The notes under the pieces: model-generated
What the model saw: the letters and a program-made list of their open reading frames with translations, nothing else
Told to the model about the DNA's origin: nothing
Databases searched by the model: none
Made by a program: the position numbers and the translations under genes
Shown here: positions 26,180-34,604 of the stretch, piece after piece
Layout: the number at the start of each line of letters is the position of its first letter
How positions within the stretch are numbered: position 1 is the stretch's first letter
NCBI RefSeq assembly: GCF_007997225.1
Contig: NZ_VORM01000005.1
Location: 186,001 to 250,000, forward strand
Direction: 5' to 3'
Source: Subsaximicrobium wynnwilliamsii
GTDB lineage: Bacteria > Bacteroidota > Bacteroidia > Flavobacteriales > Flavobacteriaceae
DNA: 64,000 bases

Positions 26180-27541
26180 ATGGAAGCAACGACCACTTTT
26201 CACGATTTGAACCTCAATACGCCATTGTACAATGCCTTGGGCGATTTGGGTTTTGAAATTCCCACACCCATCCAAGCACAGGCCTTTAATGTAGTCGCAT
26301 CTGGCAAAGATGTGGTTGGCATTGCACAAACAGGTACAGGAAAGACCTTTGCCTACATGTTGCCCATTTTGAGACATCTCAAATACTCGCAGCAAGAAAA
26401 TCCACGTATTTTGGTTTTAGTACCAACACGTGAGCTTGTGGTTCAGGTAGTGGATGAAATTGGAAAACTCGCGGCCTATACCAATGTTAGGGTTTTAGGC
26501 GTTTACGGCGGCACCAATATCAATACCCAAAAACAGGCGATTGCGCAAGGACAGGACATTATTGTCGCCACACCTGGCCGACTTTTTGATTTGGCGCTAA
26601 GTCATGTGCTGCATTTAAAATCCATACAAAAACTAGTGATTGATGAAGTGGATGTGATGCTCGATTTGGGCTTTAGACACCAACTGCTCAATATTTTTGA
26701 CATCTTGCCAGAGCGCCGACAAAACATTATGTTCTCTGCCACGATGACCGAGGATGTGGATGCACTTATCAATGAATTCTTTACCAAACCCGAATGGGTC
26801 ACGGTTGCAGTTTCGGGCACACCATTGCATAATATTGAGCAGCAGCGCTATGAAGTGGCCAATTTTTACACGAAGGTCAATCTCTTGGAGCATTTGCTTC
26901 AAGATAAAGATGCGTTTCATCGCGTGCTTATCTTTGTGGCCTATAAGAAAATGGCCGACAAGCTTTTTGAAGCATTGGAAGCCCATTTTCCCGATACGGT
27001 TTGCGTGATACATTCCAACAAGACCCAAAATTATCGGTTGCGAAGTATTGAGCAATTTCGCGCAGGCGAAAACCGCATCCTTATTGCCACAGATGTGATG
27101 GCCAGAGGTCTCGATATTGAAAACATTAGCCATGTCATCAATTTTGACACGCCAAAATATCCCGAGAATTACATGCATCGCATCGGTAGAACCGGTCGTG
27201 CCGAATTAGAAGGCCATGCGCTTACTTTTTCTACGGAAAGCGAACAGGAATACATTGAGAGCATCGAAGAATACATGGAAAAAAGCATTGCATTGCTGGA
27301 GTTGCCTGAAGCTGTGGAAATTTCAAAAGAATTGATTGCAGAAGAACGTCCGCAAATCAAGGAGCACAACAATCCCTTCAAAAGAATTGATGACGATAGC
27401 GTGGGCCCTGCCTATCACGATAAAATAGATAAAAACAAGAAAGAGAATCTTGGTGGCTCCTATAAATTTAAGATTGCCGCGAAATACAAAAAACCCAAAA
27501 CCAGAGGCGATAAGAATTACAATAAACGGAATAAGAAGTAG
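26180..27541 (+). CDS. DEAD-box RNA helicase
   Basis: ATP-dependent RNA unwinding in ribosome assembly or RNA turnover. The 453-residue protein has the Q motif FHDLNLNTPLYNAL... PTPIQ, Walker A AQTGTGKT (about 53-60), PTRELVVQ, TPGR, the DEVD variant of DEAD (about 155) and SAT, then in the second RecA domain ARGLD and HRIGRTGR. Its basic C-terminal tail (KFKIAAKYKKPKTRGDKNYN) probably binds RNA. The third residue of DEAD is V (DEVD), which is common in this subfamily. A 7-bp repeat array begins immediately after the stop codon. Confidence 0.95.
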   Translation: MEATTTFHDLNLNTPLYNALGDLGFEIPTPIQAQAFNVVASGKDVVGIAQTGTGKTFAYMLPILRHLKYSQQENPRILVLVPTRELVVQVVDEIGKLAAYTNVRVLGVYGGTNINTQKQAIAQGQDIIVATPGRLFDLALSHVLHLKSIQKLVIDEVDVMLDLGFRHQLLNIFDILPERRQNIMFSATMTEDVDALINEFFTKPEWVTVAVSGTPLHNIEQQRYEVANFYTKVNLLEHLLQDKDAFHRVLIFVAYKKMADKLFEALEAHFPDTVCVIHSNKTQNYRLRSIEQFRAGENRILIATDVMARGLDIENISHVINFDTPKYPENYMHRIGRTGRAELEGHALTFSTESEQEYIESIEEYMEKSIALLELPEAVEISKELIAEERPQIKEHNNPFKRIDDDSVGPAYHDKIDKNKKENLGGSYKFKIAAKYKKPKTRGDKNYNKRNKK

Positions 27542-27638
27542 TCTTCAGTTTGCAGTCTTCAGTCTTCGGTCTTCGGTCTTCAGTCTTCGGTCTTCGGTCT
27601 TCAGTCTTCAGTCTTCGGTCTTCGGTCTTCGGTCTTCT
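27541..27638 (+). repeat. Heptanucleotide array (CAGTCTT / CGGTCTT)n
   Basis: About 13 units of CAGTCTT and CGGTCTT begin at the last base of the helicase stop codon and end 33 bp before the S1/P1 nuclease gene. Confidence 0.92.
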
Positions 27639-27670
27639 AAGAAATACAAAAACATTTAAAATACAACTCA

Positions 27671-28450
27671 ATGAAATCCAGTTTTTTTGCTCTATTATTT
27701 ACCATTTCAATACTTACAACTTATGCAAACACCCAACCCACTTGGGGCAGAACGGGGCATCGCGTGGTTGGAGCTATAGCCGATAACTATTTAAACAACA
27801 GCACCAAACGGAAAATTGAAAAAATTCTCAACCATGAGTCTTTGGCTTTGGTATCCACTTTCCCCGATGAAATTAAATACGATGAGCGTTATGACCAATT
27901 CAAGACTTGGCATTATGTGAATATGAGCCTGGACGAGACCTATGGCACTTCAGAAAAAAATCCTGAAGGAGACATGGTGACCGGGATTGAATTTTGCAAA
28001 CAAGTCTTGACCAATGAGAATTCCACTGCCGCGGATAAGGCGTTTTATCTTAAGATGCTCATTCATTTGATTGGCGATTTGCACCAACCTATGCACTTGG
28101 GGCTTAAGGAAGACCGTGGTGGTAACGATTTTGATGTGCAATGGTTCTACAAAGATTCCAACCTGCACAAAGTTTGGGATTCACAGATGGTTGAGGGCTA
28201 TGACATGAGTTATTCTGAACTCGTCACGAATTCGCCATACCTTAGCAAAGATGAGATTGAGGCCATTGAAAGAGGAAGCCTTTCAGACTGGGTTACTGAA
28301 ACCCACAAATTGACCAAGATTGTTTACGCTTCTGCGGAAAAGGGCGACAACCTTCGGAACGAATATGCTTTTAAATATCTAGGCTTAGCTAGGGAACAAA
28401 TGCAGAAAGCCGGAATACGGTTGGCTGTGGTTTTGAACGATATTTTATGA
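27671..28450 (+). CDS. S1/P1 family zinc nuclease (exported)
   Basis: Degrades single-stranded DNA or RNA, or 3'-nucleotides, outside the cytoplasm. Signal peptide residues 1-19 end near TYANTQP. The mature part starts with WGRTGHRVVGAIAD, supplying the N-terminal Trp and His zinc ligands. Further ligands lie in KTWHYVNM, LIGDLHQPMHLG (about 134-145), DRGGNDFDVQWF and NLHKVWDSQM, so the complete trinuclear zinc site is present. The 259-residue length is normal. A hairpin with a weak T-run follows. Confidence 0.94.
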   Translation: MKSSFFALLFTISILTTYANTQPTWGRTGHRVVGAIADNYLNNSTKRKIEKILNHESLALVSTFPDEIKYDERYDQFKTWHYVNMSLDETYGTSEKNPEGDMVTGIEFCKQVLTNENSTAADKAFYLKMLIHLIGDLHQPMHLGLKEDRGGNDFDVQWFYKDSNLHKVWDSQMVEGYDMSYSELVTNSPYLSKDEIEAIERGSLSDWVTETHKLTKIVYASAEKGDNLRNEYAFKYLGLAREQMQKAGIRLAVVLNDIL

Positions 28451-28510
28451 TGCTGTGATTGGATAAATGTTTAAGGCCATGCCATAGCTTCTTCTTATTC
28501 TGCAAAACAG

Positions 28511-28554
28511 CAAATGCCACTTTTACGAGATTCGTAGCAGTGGCATTTGTCTTT
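28511..28554 (+). terminator. Hairpin terminator after the S1/P1 nuclease
   Basis: Arms CAAATGCCAC (28511-28520) and GTGGCATTTG (28540-28549) followed by TCTTTT. The T-run is short, so it is a moderate candidate. Confidence 0.55.
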
Positions 28555-28571
28555 TACTGGAGTTAATTCAT

Positions 28572-29027
28572 CTATACTTTTACTTCCAGTTCAGACTTTT
28601 GTTTGAGCATTGCCCTTAAGATGAGTATCCCCAGTCGCGACAGCAAAAACACAAAGGCGCCAAAAAGTACCGTTAAAAAAGACACCTTTAAGCCGCTGGC
28701 CATCATTCCTGTACTAATATCGCCAAGCATTTCGATGGAATCAAAGGCGGAGATCATCCCTAAAATTGATCCTAAAAAGCCTAGCACCAAACCTAAAAGA
28801 CTGGCATCGCTGGCCAATTCGCGCATTTTATGGGCAAGCATTGGATTCTTTTTGGCATTCAAAAAGCCTCTGACAAGGAAAAAAAGCGCAATCAATAAAC
28901 AGATCAAGATGAGCGACATCATAATTGGTCCGCCATCATTAAAAATATTGACGATTAGAAAATGAGATTGTAAACTTGTGATTGACATTGAGATTGACAT
29001 TGAGATTGACATTGAGATTGTGTTCAT
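28572..29027 (-). CDS. MotA/TolQ/ExbB-like proton-channel family protein
   Basis: The 151-residue protein has three membrane segments (about 36-52, 75-97, 112-138) with the conserved GLVLGFLGSILGMISAF and MMASGLKVSFLTVLFG stretches, as in small ExbB-like proteins that form inner-membrane proton channels. The first 20 residues are repetitive (ISMSISMSISMSIT) because the 5' end of the gene is a 12-bp repeat. The family domain starts only at NDGGPIMMSLILICL. No ExbD or TonB gene is adjacent. Confidence 0.75.
   Translation of the reverse strand: MNTISMSISMSISMSITSLQSHFLIVNIFNDGGPIMMSLILICLLIALFFLVRGFLNAKKNPMLAHKMRELASDASLLGLVLGFLGSILGMISAFDSIEMLGDISTGMMASGLKVSFLTVLFGAFVFLLSRLGILILRAMLKQKSELEVKV
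28979..29020 (-). repeat. 12-bp tandem repeat inside the start of the ExbB-like gene
   Basis: ATTGACATTGAG is repeated about 3.5 times and is read on the minus strand as the repeated residues SMSI. Because 12 is a multiple of three, copy changes keep the frame. Confidence 0.9.
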
Positions 29028-29309
29028 GATATTGAATTTAGTTAAACATCCCCAAACTTAAAAATTAAACACATTCTAATTTTTCTTTTGCGACCAGCAG
29101 CCAAATTAGAACGCGTTATAACAATCTTGCAGAATCCACCGCTAAATCCGTTATTCGTCTCACAAGCTTTTAGAGCCTTCAGAATTATAGTATCATTGTG
29201 GTACATTAAAAAAAGAATCCAGACCGTCCCGATCGCTATCAGGACTGCTAGAATCAAAAAACACAGATTTGATTTGAACTCACTAAGAACGCGTCTTGGG
29301 TTTTAGGTG

Positions 29310-30419
29310 ATGATATTTCAGCATTACTTTATAATTATAAACCAACGAGAAACGGTGTACAGCAAAGAATTTCTTCTTAAAAAATTTGGCCAATTATTGC
29401 TACATGTGCTATTCTGGGCAGGCGTGCTATTTTTCTATACCTATTTTTTCAGTTTCGGCACTAAGGCTGTTTCTTATGTGCTTTCGTTTTCATTGTTTTT
29501 GATGCCTATTACGATGGCAACCACTTATGTGAGCATTTATAAACTCATTCCCGATTATCTTATTACAAAACGCTATTTGCAATTTGGGGTGTATAGCCTT
29601 TATACGCTCATTATTTCAATCTATTTGATTGTAATTTCCATTTTCTTCGGCTTGGTTTATCTTTCCAATTTTGAGTCGCACAAGATGGCGCCCATCAGTA
29701 AAAACCTGTTGTTCGTGGCCATTGCCGTTTACTTGATTGTTATTGTGGTAAGCGCCTTCAAGATTCTCAAAATCAACTTGAACATCGCCAAGAAAACCAA
29801 GGCATTGGAAACCAAAATCCTAGAAACCCAATTACAACTCAAGGCGCAGCAGTTGGCCTATCTCAAAATGCAAATCCATCCGCATTTTTTGTTCAATACG
29901 CTCAATACCTTATATGCCTTCAGCTTAAAACAATCGAAGCAAGCGCCAGATATGATCTTGAAATTATCAAATCTCTTGGATTACTTACTCTATCAAAGTG
30001 ACAAGCCATTGGTGCCCATAGAGGAAGAAGTGCAACATATCAAAGATTATATCGCTTTAGAAAAAATGCGTTTTAATGAGACGCTGCTTATCGATTTTGA
30101 AATGCAGCCACCCCATGAACTCCTAGCCATACCACCCATGCTCCTACTCCCTTTTGTGGAAAATAGTTTTAAACATGGTGCCATAATCCATGGTAAACTT
30201 CACATTGCCATTTTAATTGAAACAACCCCCAACAGCCTTGTTTTCAGTATCAAAAACTCCGCTCGTGTTGAGAGCATTACTTCGGAAGGTATTGGTTTGG
30301 AGAACATCAAAAAACGCTTGGAGTTGCTGTACCCTAAGCATCATGATTTAAAAATTGAAACCAATAAAGACGAATTCAAAATAACCTTGAAATTATTTCT
30401 GAATGAGCACTCAAACTAA
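29310..30419 (+). CDS. LytS-type sensor histidine kinase
   Basis: The 369-residue protein has four membrane helices (about 27-48, 55-80, 92-118, 130-152) and a coiled stretch. The His_kinase domain reads MQIHPHFLFNTLNTLYAF with the phospho-accepting His at about residue 192, then QSDKPLVPIEEEVQHIKDYI, and a HATPase part with LLLPFVENSFKHGA and EGIGLENIKKRL. It overlaps the LytTR regulator by 17 bp, so both are co-translated. I choose the ATG at 29310; a GTG directly upstream (29307) is equally possible. Confidence 0.92.
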   Translation: MIFQHYFIIINQRETVYSKEFLLKKFGQLLLHVLFWAGVLFFYTYFFSFGTKAVSYVLSFSLFLMPITMATTYVSIYKLIPDYLITKRYLQFGVYSLYTLIISIYLIVISIFFGLVYLSNFESHKMAPISKNLLFVAIAVYLIVIVVSAFKILKINLNIAKKTKALETKILETQLQLKAQQLAYLKMQIHPHFLFNTLNTLYAFSLKQSKQAPDMILKLSNLLDYLLYQSDKPLVPIEEEVQHIKDYIALEKMRFNETLLIDFEMQPPHELLAIPPMLLLPFVENSFKHGAIIHGKLHIAILIETTPNSLVFSIKNSARVESITSEGIGLENIKKRLELLYPKHHDLKIETNKDEFKITLKLFLNEHSN

Positions 30420-31122
30420 ACCCATCGCCTGCCTAATTGTTGACGATGAGCCTGCTGCCAGGGACATCATCGCGATGCATCTCTCTCAAATCGAAAACAT
30501 ACGGGTGATTGCCCAATGCGAATCGGCGGTGGAAGCATTTCAACACATACAGCGGCAAAACATAGATTTGATTTTTTTGGATATCAATATGCCCGAGGTT
30601 TCGGGAATAGCATTCGCAAAATCCATCAATTCGAGCATCCAAGTTATTTTTACAACCGCTTACAGAGATTATGCCGTGGAAGGATTTGAATTGAAAGCGG
30701 TGGACTACTTACTGAAGCCCATTTCATTTGAGCGTTTAAAAAAGGCAGTGCAGCGCTATTTTGAAATTCAGGAGCAAGCCAGTCCGAAAATACAAGAGTC
30801 TGAAAATGCTTCAGAATTCATGTTTGTGCGCGCCGACCGAAAAATGCTTAAAATAGATTTTGAAGCCATTTTTTACATTGAAAGTATTGGGGATTATTTG
30901 AAAATCCATTTGGCTTCAAAAACCATAGTAACACGGGAGACCATGACCGTTGTGGAGGCCAAATTGCCGAATGCACATTTTATGCGCATTCATCGCTCAT
31001 TTATAATCAATATTCCAAAGCTGCAGTCGTTTACCAGTGAACACATCACTATTTTAAATAGCGCTTTGCCCATTAGCCGAAGTTATAAAAAGAGTGTGCT
31101 CAACTACTTGGAAAAATTCTAA
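30403..31122 (+). CDS. LytTR-family response regulator
   Basis: The 239-residue protein has a receiver domain with acid pocket DD (14-15), phospho-accepting Asp about 60 in IFLDINMP, the switch TTAYRDYAVEGFEL and Lys in DYLLKPIS. The LytTR DNA-binding domain (about 135-239) includes FYIESIGDYLKIHL and MRIHRSFIIN. It is translationally coupled to its kinase by the 17-bp overlap. Target genes are not evident, and the next gene has its own promoter word. Confidence 0.95.
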   Translation: MSTQTKPIACLIVDDEPAARDIIAMHLSQIENIRVIAQCESAVEAFQHIQRQNIDLIFLDINMPEVSGIAFAKSINSSIQVIFTTAYRDYAVEGFELKAVDYLLKPISFERLKKAVQRYFEIQEQASPKIQESENASEFMFVRADRKMLKIDFEAIFYIESIGDYLKIHLASKTIVTRETMTVVEAKLPNAHFMRIHRSFIINIPKLQSFTSEHITILNSALPISRSYKKSVLNYLEKF

Positions 31123-31168
31123 ACCGCTTTCATTTTTTAAAGAATAATTAAGTTGAGCTAATAATTCC

Positions 31169-31176
31169 TATTTTTG
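31169..31176 (+). promoter_or_regulatory. Putative promoter -7 element (TATTTTTG)
   Basis: TATTTTTG fits TAnnTTTG and ends 15 bp before the ATG at 31192. This argues against the in-frame TTG at 31174, which lies within the promoter word. Confidence 0.5.
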
Positions 31177-31191
31177 TGTAAACCTGCTTTT

Positions 31192-31785
31192 ATGAAAAAT
31201 GCCCTGCTCAATAGTATCCCTAACCTAAAACCCTTCAACCACGACTTGCACTTAAATTCGGTTTTTATAGGTAAACACTGGGTTTTAGTCAATGGACTGA
31301 GTGAGAAAAAGTCGGTTTATGTATTTGAAGATGATAATATCCTTAAAATTTCAGAGGCAGAATCGGTTAGCAAAACCTCTTGGAACATAGACATCAAAGA
31401 CGTCTTTTCGATCGAGACTGAAGATGGACTCATCACCGTAAAAGCGTATTTTAAGGATGATGATGTTTTGGTGTTGGACCATCAAGACAAACCCGACTTT
31501 GCGCTTTTTATCAACGAAAGCAATTACGAGGAAGAGTTGAACACGGTAGGCGATGTTCGGAAATTCTTACGTGATAAGTACAAACAAAAAGTGACCAGGC
31601 TCATCTATGCCCACAAATTCTATTATATCGAAAACTTCAAGGAATTTGGTCCGTTTACGGTTGAAGAGCTCTCTGAAAAAGTAAAGGCAGAAGACATAAG
31701 TGCCTATTGTTTTGTGCGCGATATCAATGAAGCTGATTACAGTAACCGACTGCGTATTTGGGATTTGATCAAGGAGTTGGGGTAA
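31192..31785 (+). CDS. Hypothetical protein with C-terminal GYF_2-like domain
   Basis: The 197-residue soluble protein has an N-terminal region of mixed beta structure (about 1-130) that I do not recognise. The C-terminal 50 residues (FYYIENFKEFGPFTVEELSE... RLRIWDLIKEL) resemble the GYF_2/DUF4339 fold, whose usual pattern is WY... GPFS..EL. Such domains often bind protein partners. The start at ATG 31192 is favoured by the promoter word just upstream. A 7-bp repeat begins within a few bases of the stop. Confidence 0.75.
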   Translation: MKNALLNSIPNLKPFNHDLHLNSVFIGKHWVLVNGLSEKKSVYVFEDDNILKISEAESVSKTSWNIDIKDVFSIETEDGLITVKAYFKDDDVLVLDHQDKPDFALFINESNYEEELNTVGDVRKFLRDKYKQKVTRLIYAHKFYYIENFKEFGPFTVEELSEKVKAEDISAYCFVRDINEADYSNRLRIWDLIKELG

Positions 31786-31789
31786 TAGT

Positions 31790-31857
31790 TTTGAGTTGTG
31801 GGTTGTGGGTTGTGGGTCGGGGGTCGTGGGTTTTGGGCTGTGGGTTATGGGTTGTGA
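31790..31857 (+). repeat. Heptanucleotide array (GTGGGTT)n
   Basis: About nine imperfect GTGGGTT units (variants GTGGGTC, TTGGGCT, TGGGTTA) starting five bases after the GYF_2 gene stop. The remaining 175 bp to the methyltransferase contain nothing recognisable apart from the CCGTTAACACAACAAAA word at about 31948. Confidence 0.85.
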
Positions 31858-32035
31858 AATTGCAGAATATTGGTGTTTCTAGATAGTTTTGGTTGAAAAG
31901 TTGCAATTTGTTTGTTTAATAGGGTTTGGTGCCTAAGGCAAAAAAATCCGTTAACACAACAAAAATCCATAACTTTGGAAAATGGAATATTGGGAAGTAA
32001 TAAATAACAAACTATAACCTTGGATTGACACTGAA

Positions 32036-33012
32036 TTGAATAAAACAGTGCTTGACCTTTTTGCAGGTTGCGGTGGACTTTCCCTTGGTTTCGAAGCTAA
32101 TGGTTTTAAGACTATAGGCTATGAAATGGATGAGCAAGCCTCTAATACTTATAATGAAAATTTAATCGGAGAGTGTGTCAACGAAAAATTAACAATTGAA
32201 TCTAAATACCAGAAAGCTGATATAGTAATTGGTGGCCCACCTTGTCAACCTTTTAGTGTGGGTGGAAAACAATTGGGATTAAAGGATTCTAGAGATGGTT
32301 TTCCTATATTTTTATCTGCGATTAAACAACTTGAACCAGAAGTTCTTCTTTTTGAAAATGTTAGAGGAATGCTCTACAAAAACAAATGGTATTTAAAAGA
32401 AGTTATTGAAGAACTTGAAAGTTTAGGATATTACATTAATTATGGCCTTTTAAATGCAAAAAATTACGAAGTTCCTCAAAATAGAGAGAGAGTAATCGTA
32501 ATTGGCTCGAAGCAAAAAATTAATCTTCCAAAAAAATTAATAAACAAGTAACCGCAGGTCAAGCTTTAGGAGAACTTGCGTTTCAATTTGACGAAAAATC
32601 CAAGTTTTTTACGGAATCTATGGACAGATATGTTGCTAAATATGAAACAGCATCAAAATGCATTAATCCGAGAGATTTGTATTTAGATAGACCAGCAAGA
32701 ACTCTGACTTGCAGAAATTTGGCAGGTGCAACAGGAGATATGCACCGAGTTAGATTGAAAGATGGTCGCAGAAGAAGGATTACAGTTCGAGAAGCCGCTA
32801 GACTTCAAAGTTTTCCCGATTGGTTTGACTTTTCAGGAACAGAAACAAACCAATATAACCAAATTGGAAATGCTGTAGCACCAAATTTTGCATATAATTT
32901 AGCTTTAAACATCAAAAATTATTTAATGTGCGATAATGACTATCCTTATATTCTAGCAGAAAATGAACAATTAAAATTATTTGAGAATGAAGCAATATAT
33001 CAGTCCCGATGA
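32036..33012 (+). pseudogene. DNA cytosine-C5 methyltransferase of a type II R-M system, frameshifted at an A7 run
   Basis: The N-terminal part (32036-32551, TTG start) carries motif I DLFAGCGGLSLGFE, motif IV GGPPCQPFSVGG with the catalytic Cys, motif VI ENVRGML and motif VIII PQNRERVIVIG. The C-terminal part in the next frame carries [28 protein letters not shown] and motif [14 protein letters not shown]. The frames meet at seven A's (32530-32536). One more A would fuse them into a normal enzyme of about 325 residues. The run is written A AAA AAA in the zero frame, the form of a -1 slippery site, with a stop 13 bases on. It may be dead, phase-variable, recoded or a sequencing error. The last 26 bp overlap the nuclease gene. 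Confidence 0.88.
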
Positions 33013-33517
33013 ATCAAAAACTTTTAGAAAAAAAACACCACAGGTTCAGCAACTGATAAATACAACACTTTATATCCTTGAAACTTTTGGAATTCCTTTA
33101 GATACTACACCGAGAAGACTAGAAAGAATGGCAATTGCATTTCTAGCTAGTGCTGATGTAAAGAAAACAGCAGATTTTAAAAAGGCAAAAGACTTAAATA
33201 ATGGATATGCTCATAAAACAAGAGATATAATAATTTACGTCAATAATCATTTTGGAGAAAGTATAAGTTCAGGTTCTTATGACGACATTCGTAGAAAAGA
33301 CTTGAAATTACTAACAGTGGCAGAAGTGATTTTGCAATCAAGTCCAAACTCTGCGACAAACGACTCAACACGAGGTTATTCAATTAATCCAACTTATGCT
33401 GAACTCGTTAGAGATTTTGGCTCAAAAAATTGGGAGAAAAAAGTTTCCGAAAAGTTGAAGAATATTGAGCCATTAAGTAAAAAACTAAAAAAAGAGAGAG
33501 AGAAATTGTTAAAGTGA
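32987..33517 (+). CDS. BsuBI/PstI-type restriction endonuclease, N-terminal domain on its own frame
   Basis: The 176-residue protein corresponds to the helical/winged-helix N-terminal region of BsuBI/PstI endonucleases: [46 protein letters not shown], then a Thr/Asn-rich linker and [20 protein letters not shown]. It stops at 33517, four bases into the frame of the nuclease domain (overlap GTGA). I use the ATG at 32987; a TTG at 32981 is in frame. The overlap with the methyltransferase is 26 bp. It may be a separate specificity subunit or half of a frameshifted gene. Confidence 0.82.
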   Translation: MKQYISPDESKTFRKKTPQVQQLINTTLYILETFGIPLDTTPRRLERMAIAFLASADVKKTADFKKAKDLNNGYAHKTRDIIIYVNNHFGESISSGSYDDIRRKDLKLLTVAEVILQSSPNSATNDSTRGYSINPTYAELVRDFGSKNWEKKVSEKLKNIEPLSKKLKKEREKLLK

Positions 33518-34005
33518 ATGTTACCCTTCCTTCAGGTGGCGAACTGACATTTTCAGCAGGAGAACACAATGATTTACAAAAAGCGATTATTGAAGATTTT
33601 TTACCAAAATATGGGCACGGTGCAGAAATCTTTTATGTTGGAGATACCTCTGACAAATACCTCTATTTGGAAAAAGAAAAGCTTGAAGAACTAAACTTCT
33701 TTAAAATATCACACGAAGAATTACCTGATGTTATCGCTTATTCAAAGAAAAAAAATTGGCTCTATTTAATAGAAGCAGTTCACTACCCGGGTCCGATTAG
33801 CGAATTGAGACCAATCCAACTTCAAAAACTAACAAAAGACTGTGAAGCTGACATAGTGTATGTCACAGCATTTTTGAACAGACCAAAGTTCAGACAGTTT
33901 ATGACTGATGTTGCTTGGGAAACGGAAGTATGGATTGCTGATAATCCAGACCATTTAATACATTTTAATGGAGACAAATTTCTCGGACCATACAAACCGG
34001 AATAA
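33514..34005 (+). CDS. BsuBI/PstI-type restriction endonuclease, catalytic domain
   Basis: The 163-residue protein matches the C-terminal nuclease domain: EIFYVGDTSDKYLYLEKEKL, LPDVIAYSKKKNWLYLIEAV, GPISELRPIQL, VYVTAFLNRPKFRQFM and the very conserved end AWETEVWIADNPDHLIHFNG. The PD... E pattern (about 69-88) is the expected catalytic site. The GTG start at 33514 overlaps the stop of the N-terminal frame by 4 bp. Typical family members are one chain of about 320 residues, so here the enzyme is split at the domain boundary. Confidence 0.88.
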   Translation: MNVTLPSGGELTFSAGEHNDLQKAIIEDFLPKYGHGAEIFYVGDTSDKYLYLEKEKLEELNFFKISHEELPDVIAYSKKKNWLYLIEAVHYPGPISELRPIQLQKLTKDCEADIVYVTAFLNRPKFRQFMTDVAWETEVWIADNPDHLIHFNGDKFLGPYKPE

Positions 34006-34038
34006 AAAGCACTAGGCACAACAAAGTCGCGTATAATT

Positions 34039-34127
34039 AATTGCTTGGGCTTGTCATGCTCATGAAAATCCTCGCGGAATTCCAAGTTCGTTTTTATTTG
34101 CTAAATTTACTGCTTGGGACACGCAAC
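34039..34127 (+). repeat. Cassette-like spacer, copy 1
   Basis: AATTGCTTGGGCTTGTC, GAAAATCCTCGCGGAATTCC, TTCGTTTTTATTTGCTAAAT and TTACTGCTTGGGACACGCAAC. It aligns over nearly 90 bp with 35203-35289. It contains a direct repeat of TGCTTGGG and an imperfect inverted repeat GAAAATCC/GGAATTCC. Confidence 0.75.
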
Positions 34128-34171
34128 TTTCCTCACACATAAACCTTGGCAGCAAGGTAAAATTTACAAGT

Positions 34172-34477
34172 ATGGATACAGACGACTTATCGACAGAAGC
34201 GTACAAGGGAATAATAATAGAATCAGAAAAATTCAATCGTGATTTGACACTTCAGTTCGGAGTTTTAGCATCAGCCTGCAAAGACGAAGAAGACTACTTA
34301 AACAAATCCGAACAGCTGATTTCTGAGCTTCGATCATGCGATAAAGAAGATTTGATTTATATTTTTTTCGGGAATCTTCCCGACATCAAATCTTTAAATT
34401 TGACACTTGATCGCATTACTGAAAATATAGACAGCGTGAGAAAAACACCTAAAGAACAAAGACATTATGAATTTTAG
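34172..34477 (+). CDS. Small hypothetical protein
   Basis: The 101-residue acidic, probably helical cytoplasmic protein contains EKFNRDLTLQFGVLASAC and DLIYIFFGNLPDIKSL and has no signal or membrane segment. I do not recognise a characterised family. It sits between two copies of a cassette-like spacer in the AT-rich island downstream of the restriction system. This fits an accessory gene acquired on its own. Confidence 0.65.
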   Translation: MDTDDLSTEAYKGIIIESEKFNRDLTLQFGVLASACKDEEDYLNKSEQLISELRSCDKEDLIYIFFGNLPDIKSLNLTLDRITENIDSVRKTPKEQRHYEF

Positions 34478-34604
34478 TCGCGCTTTTTCCGCCCTACTAT
34501 ATTTACCTACTATATCTATACGAATACGCTATCCATAATACCGATTTCCCCTAAACTATTCTGAAAACGGAATGAACTTTGATTCCTTTAATCAAACCAT
34601 TTTC

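Noticed and set aside
27450-27671. ORFs on both strands around the CRGTCTT array
   Set aside because: They are made of the 7-bp repeat and the end of the helicase gene in other frames.
29028-29309. Small ORFs on both strands between the ExbB-like and LytS genes
   Set aside because: They overlap each other antisense, show no domain, and the region reads as a promoter gap.
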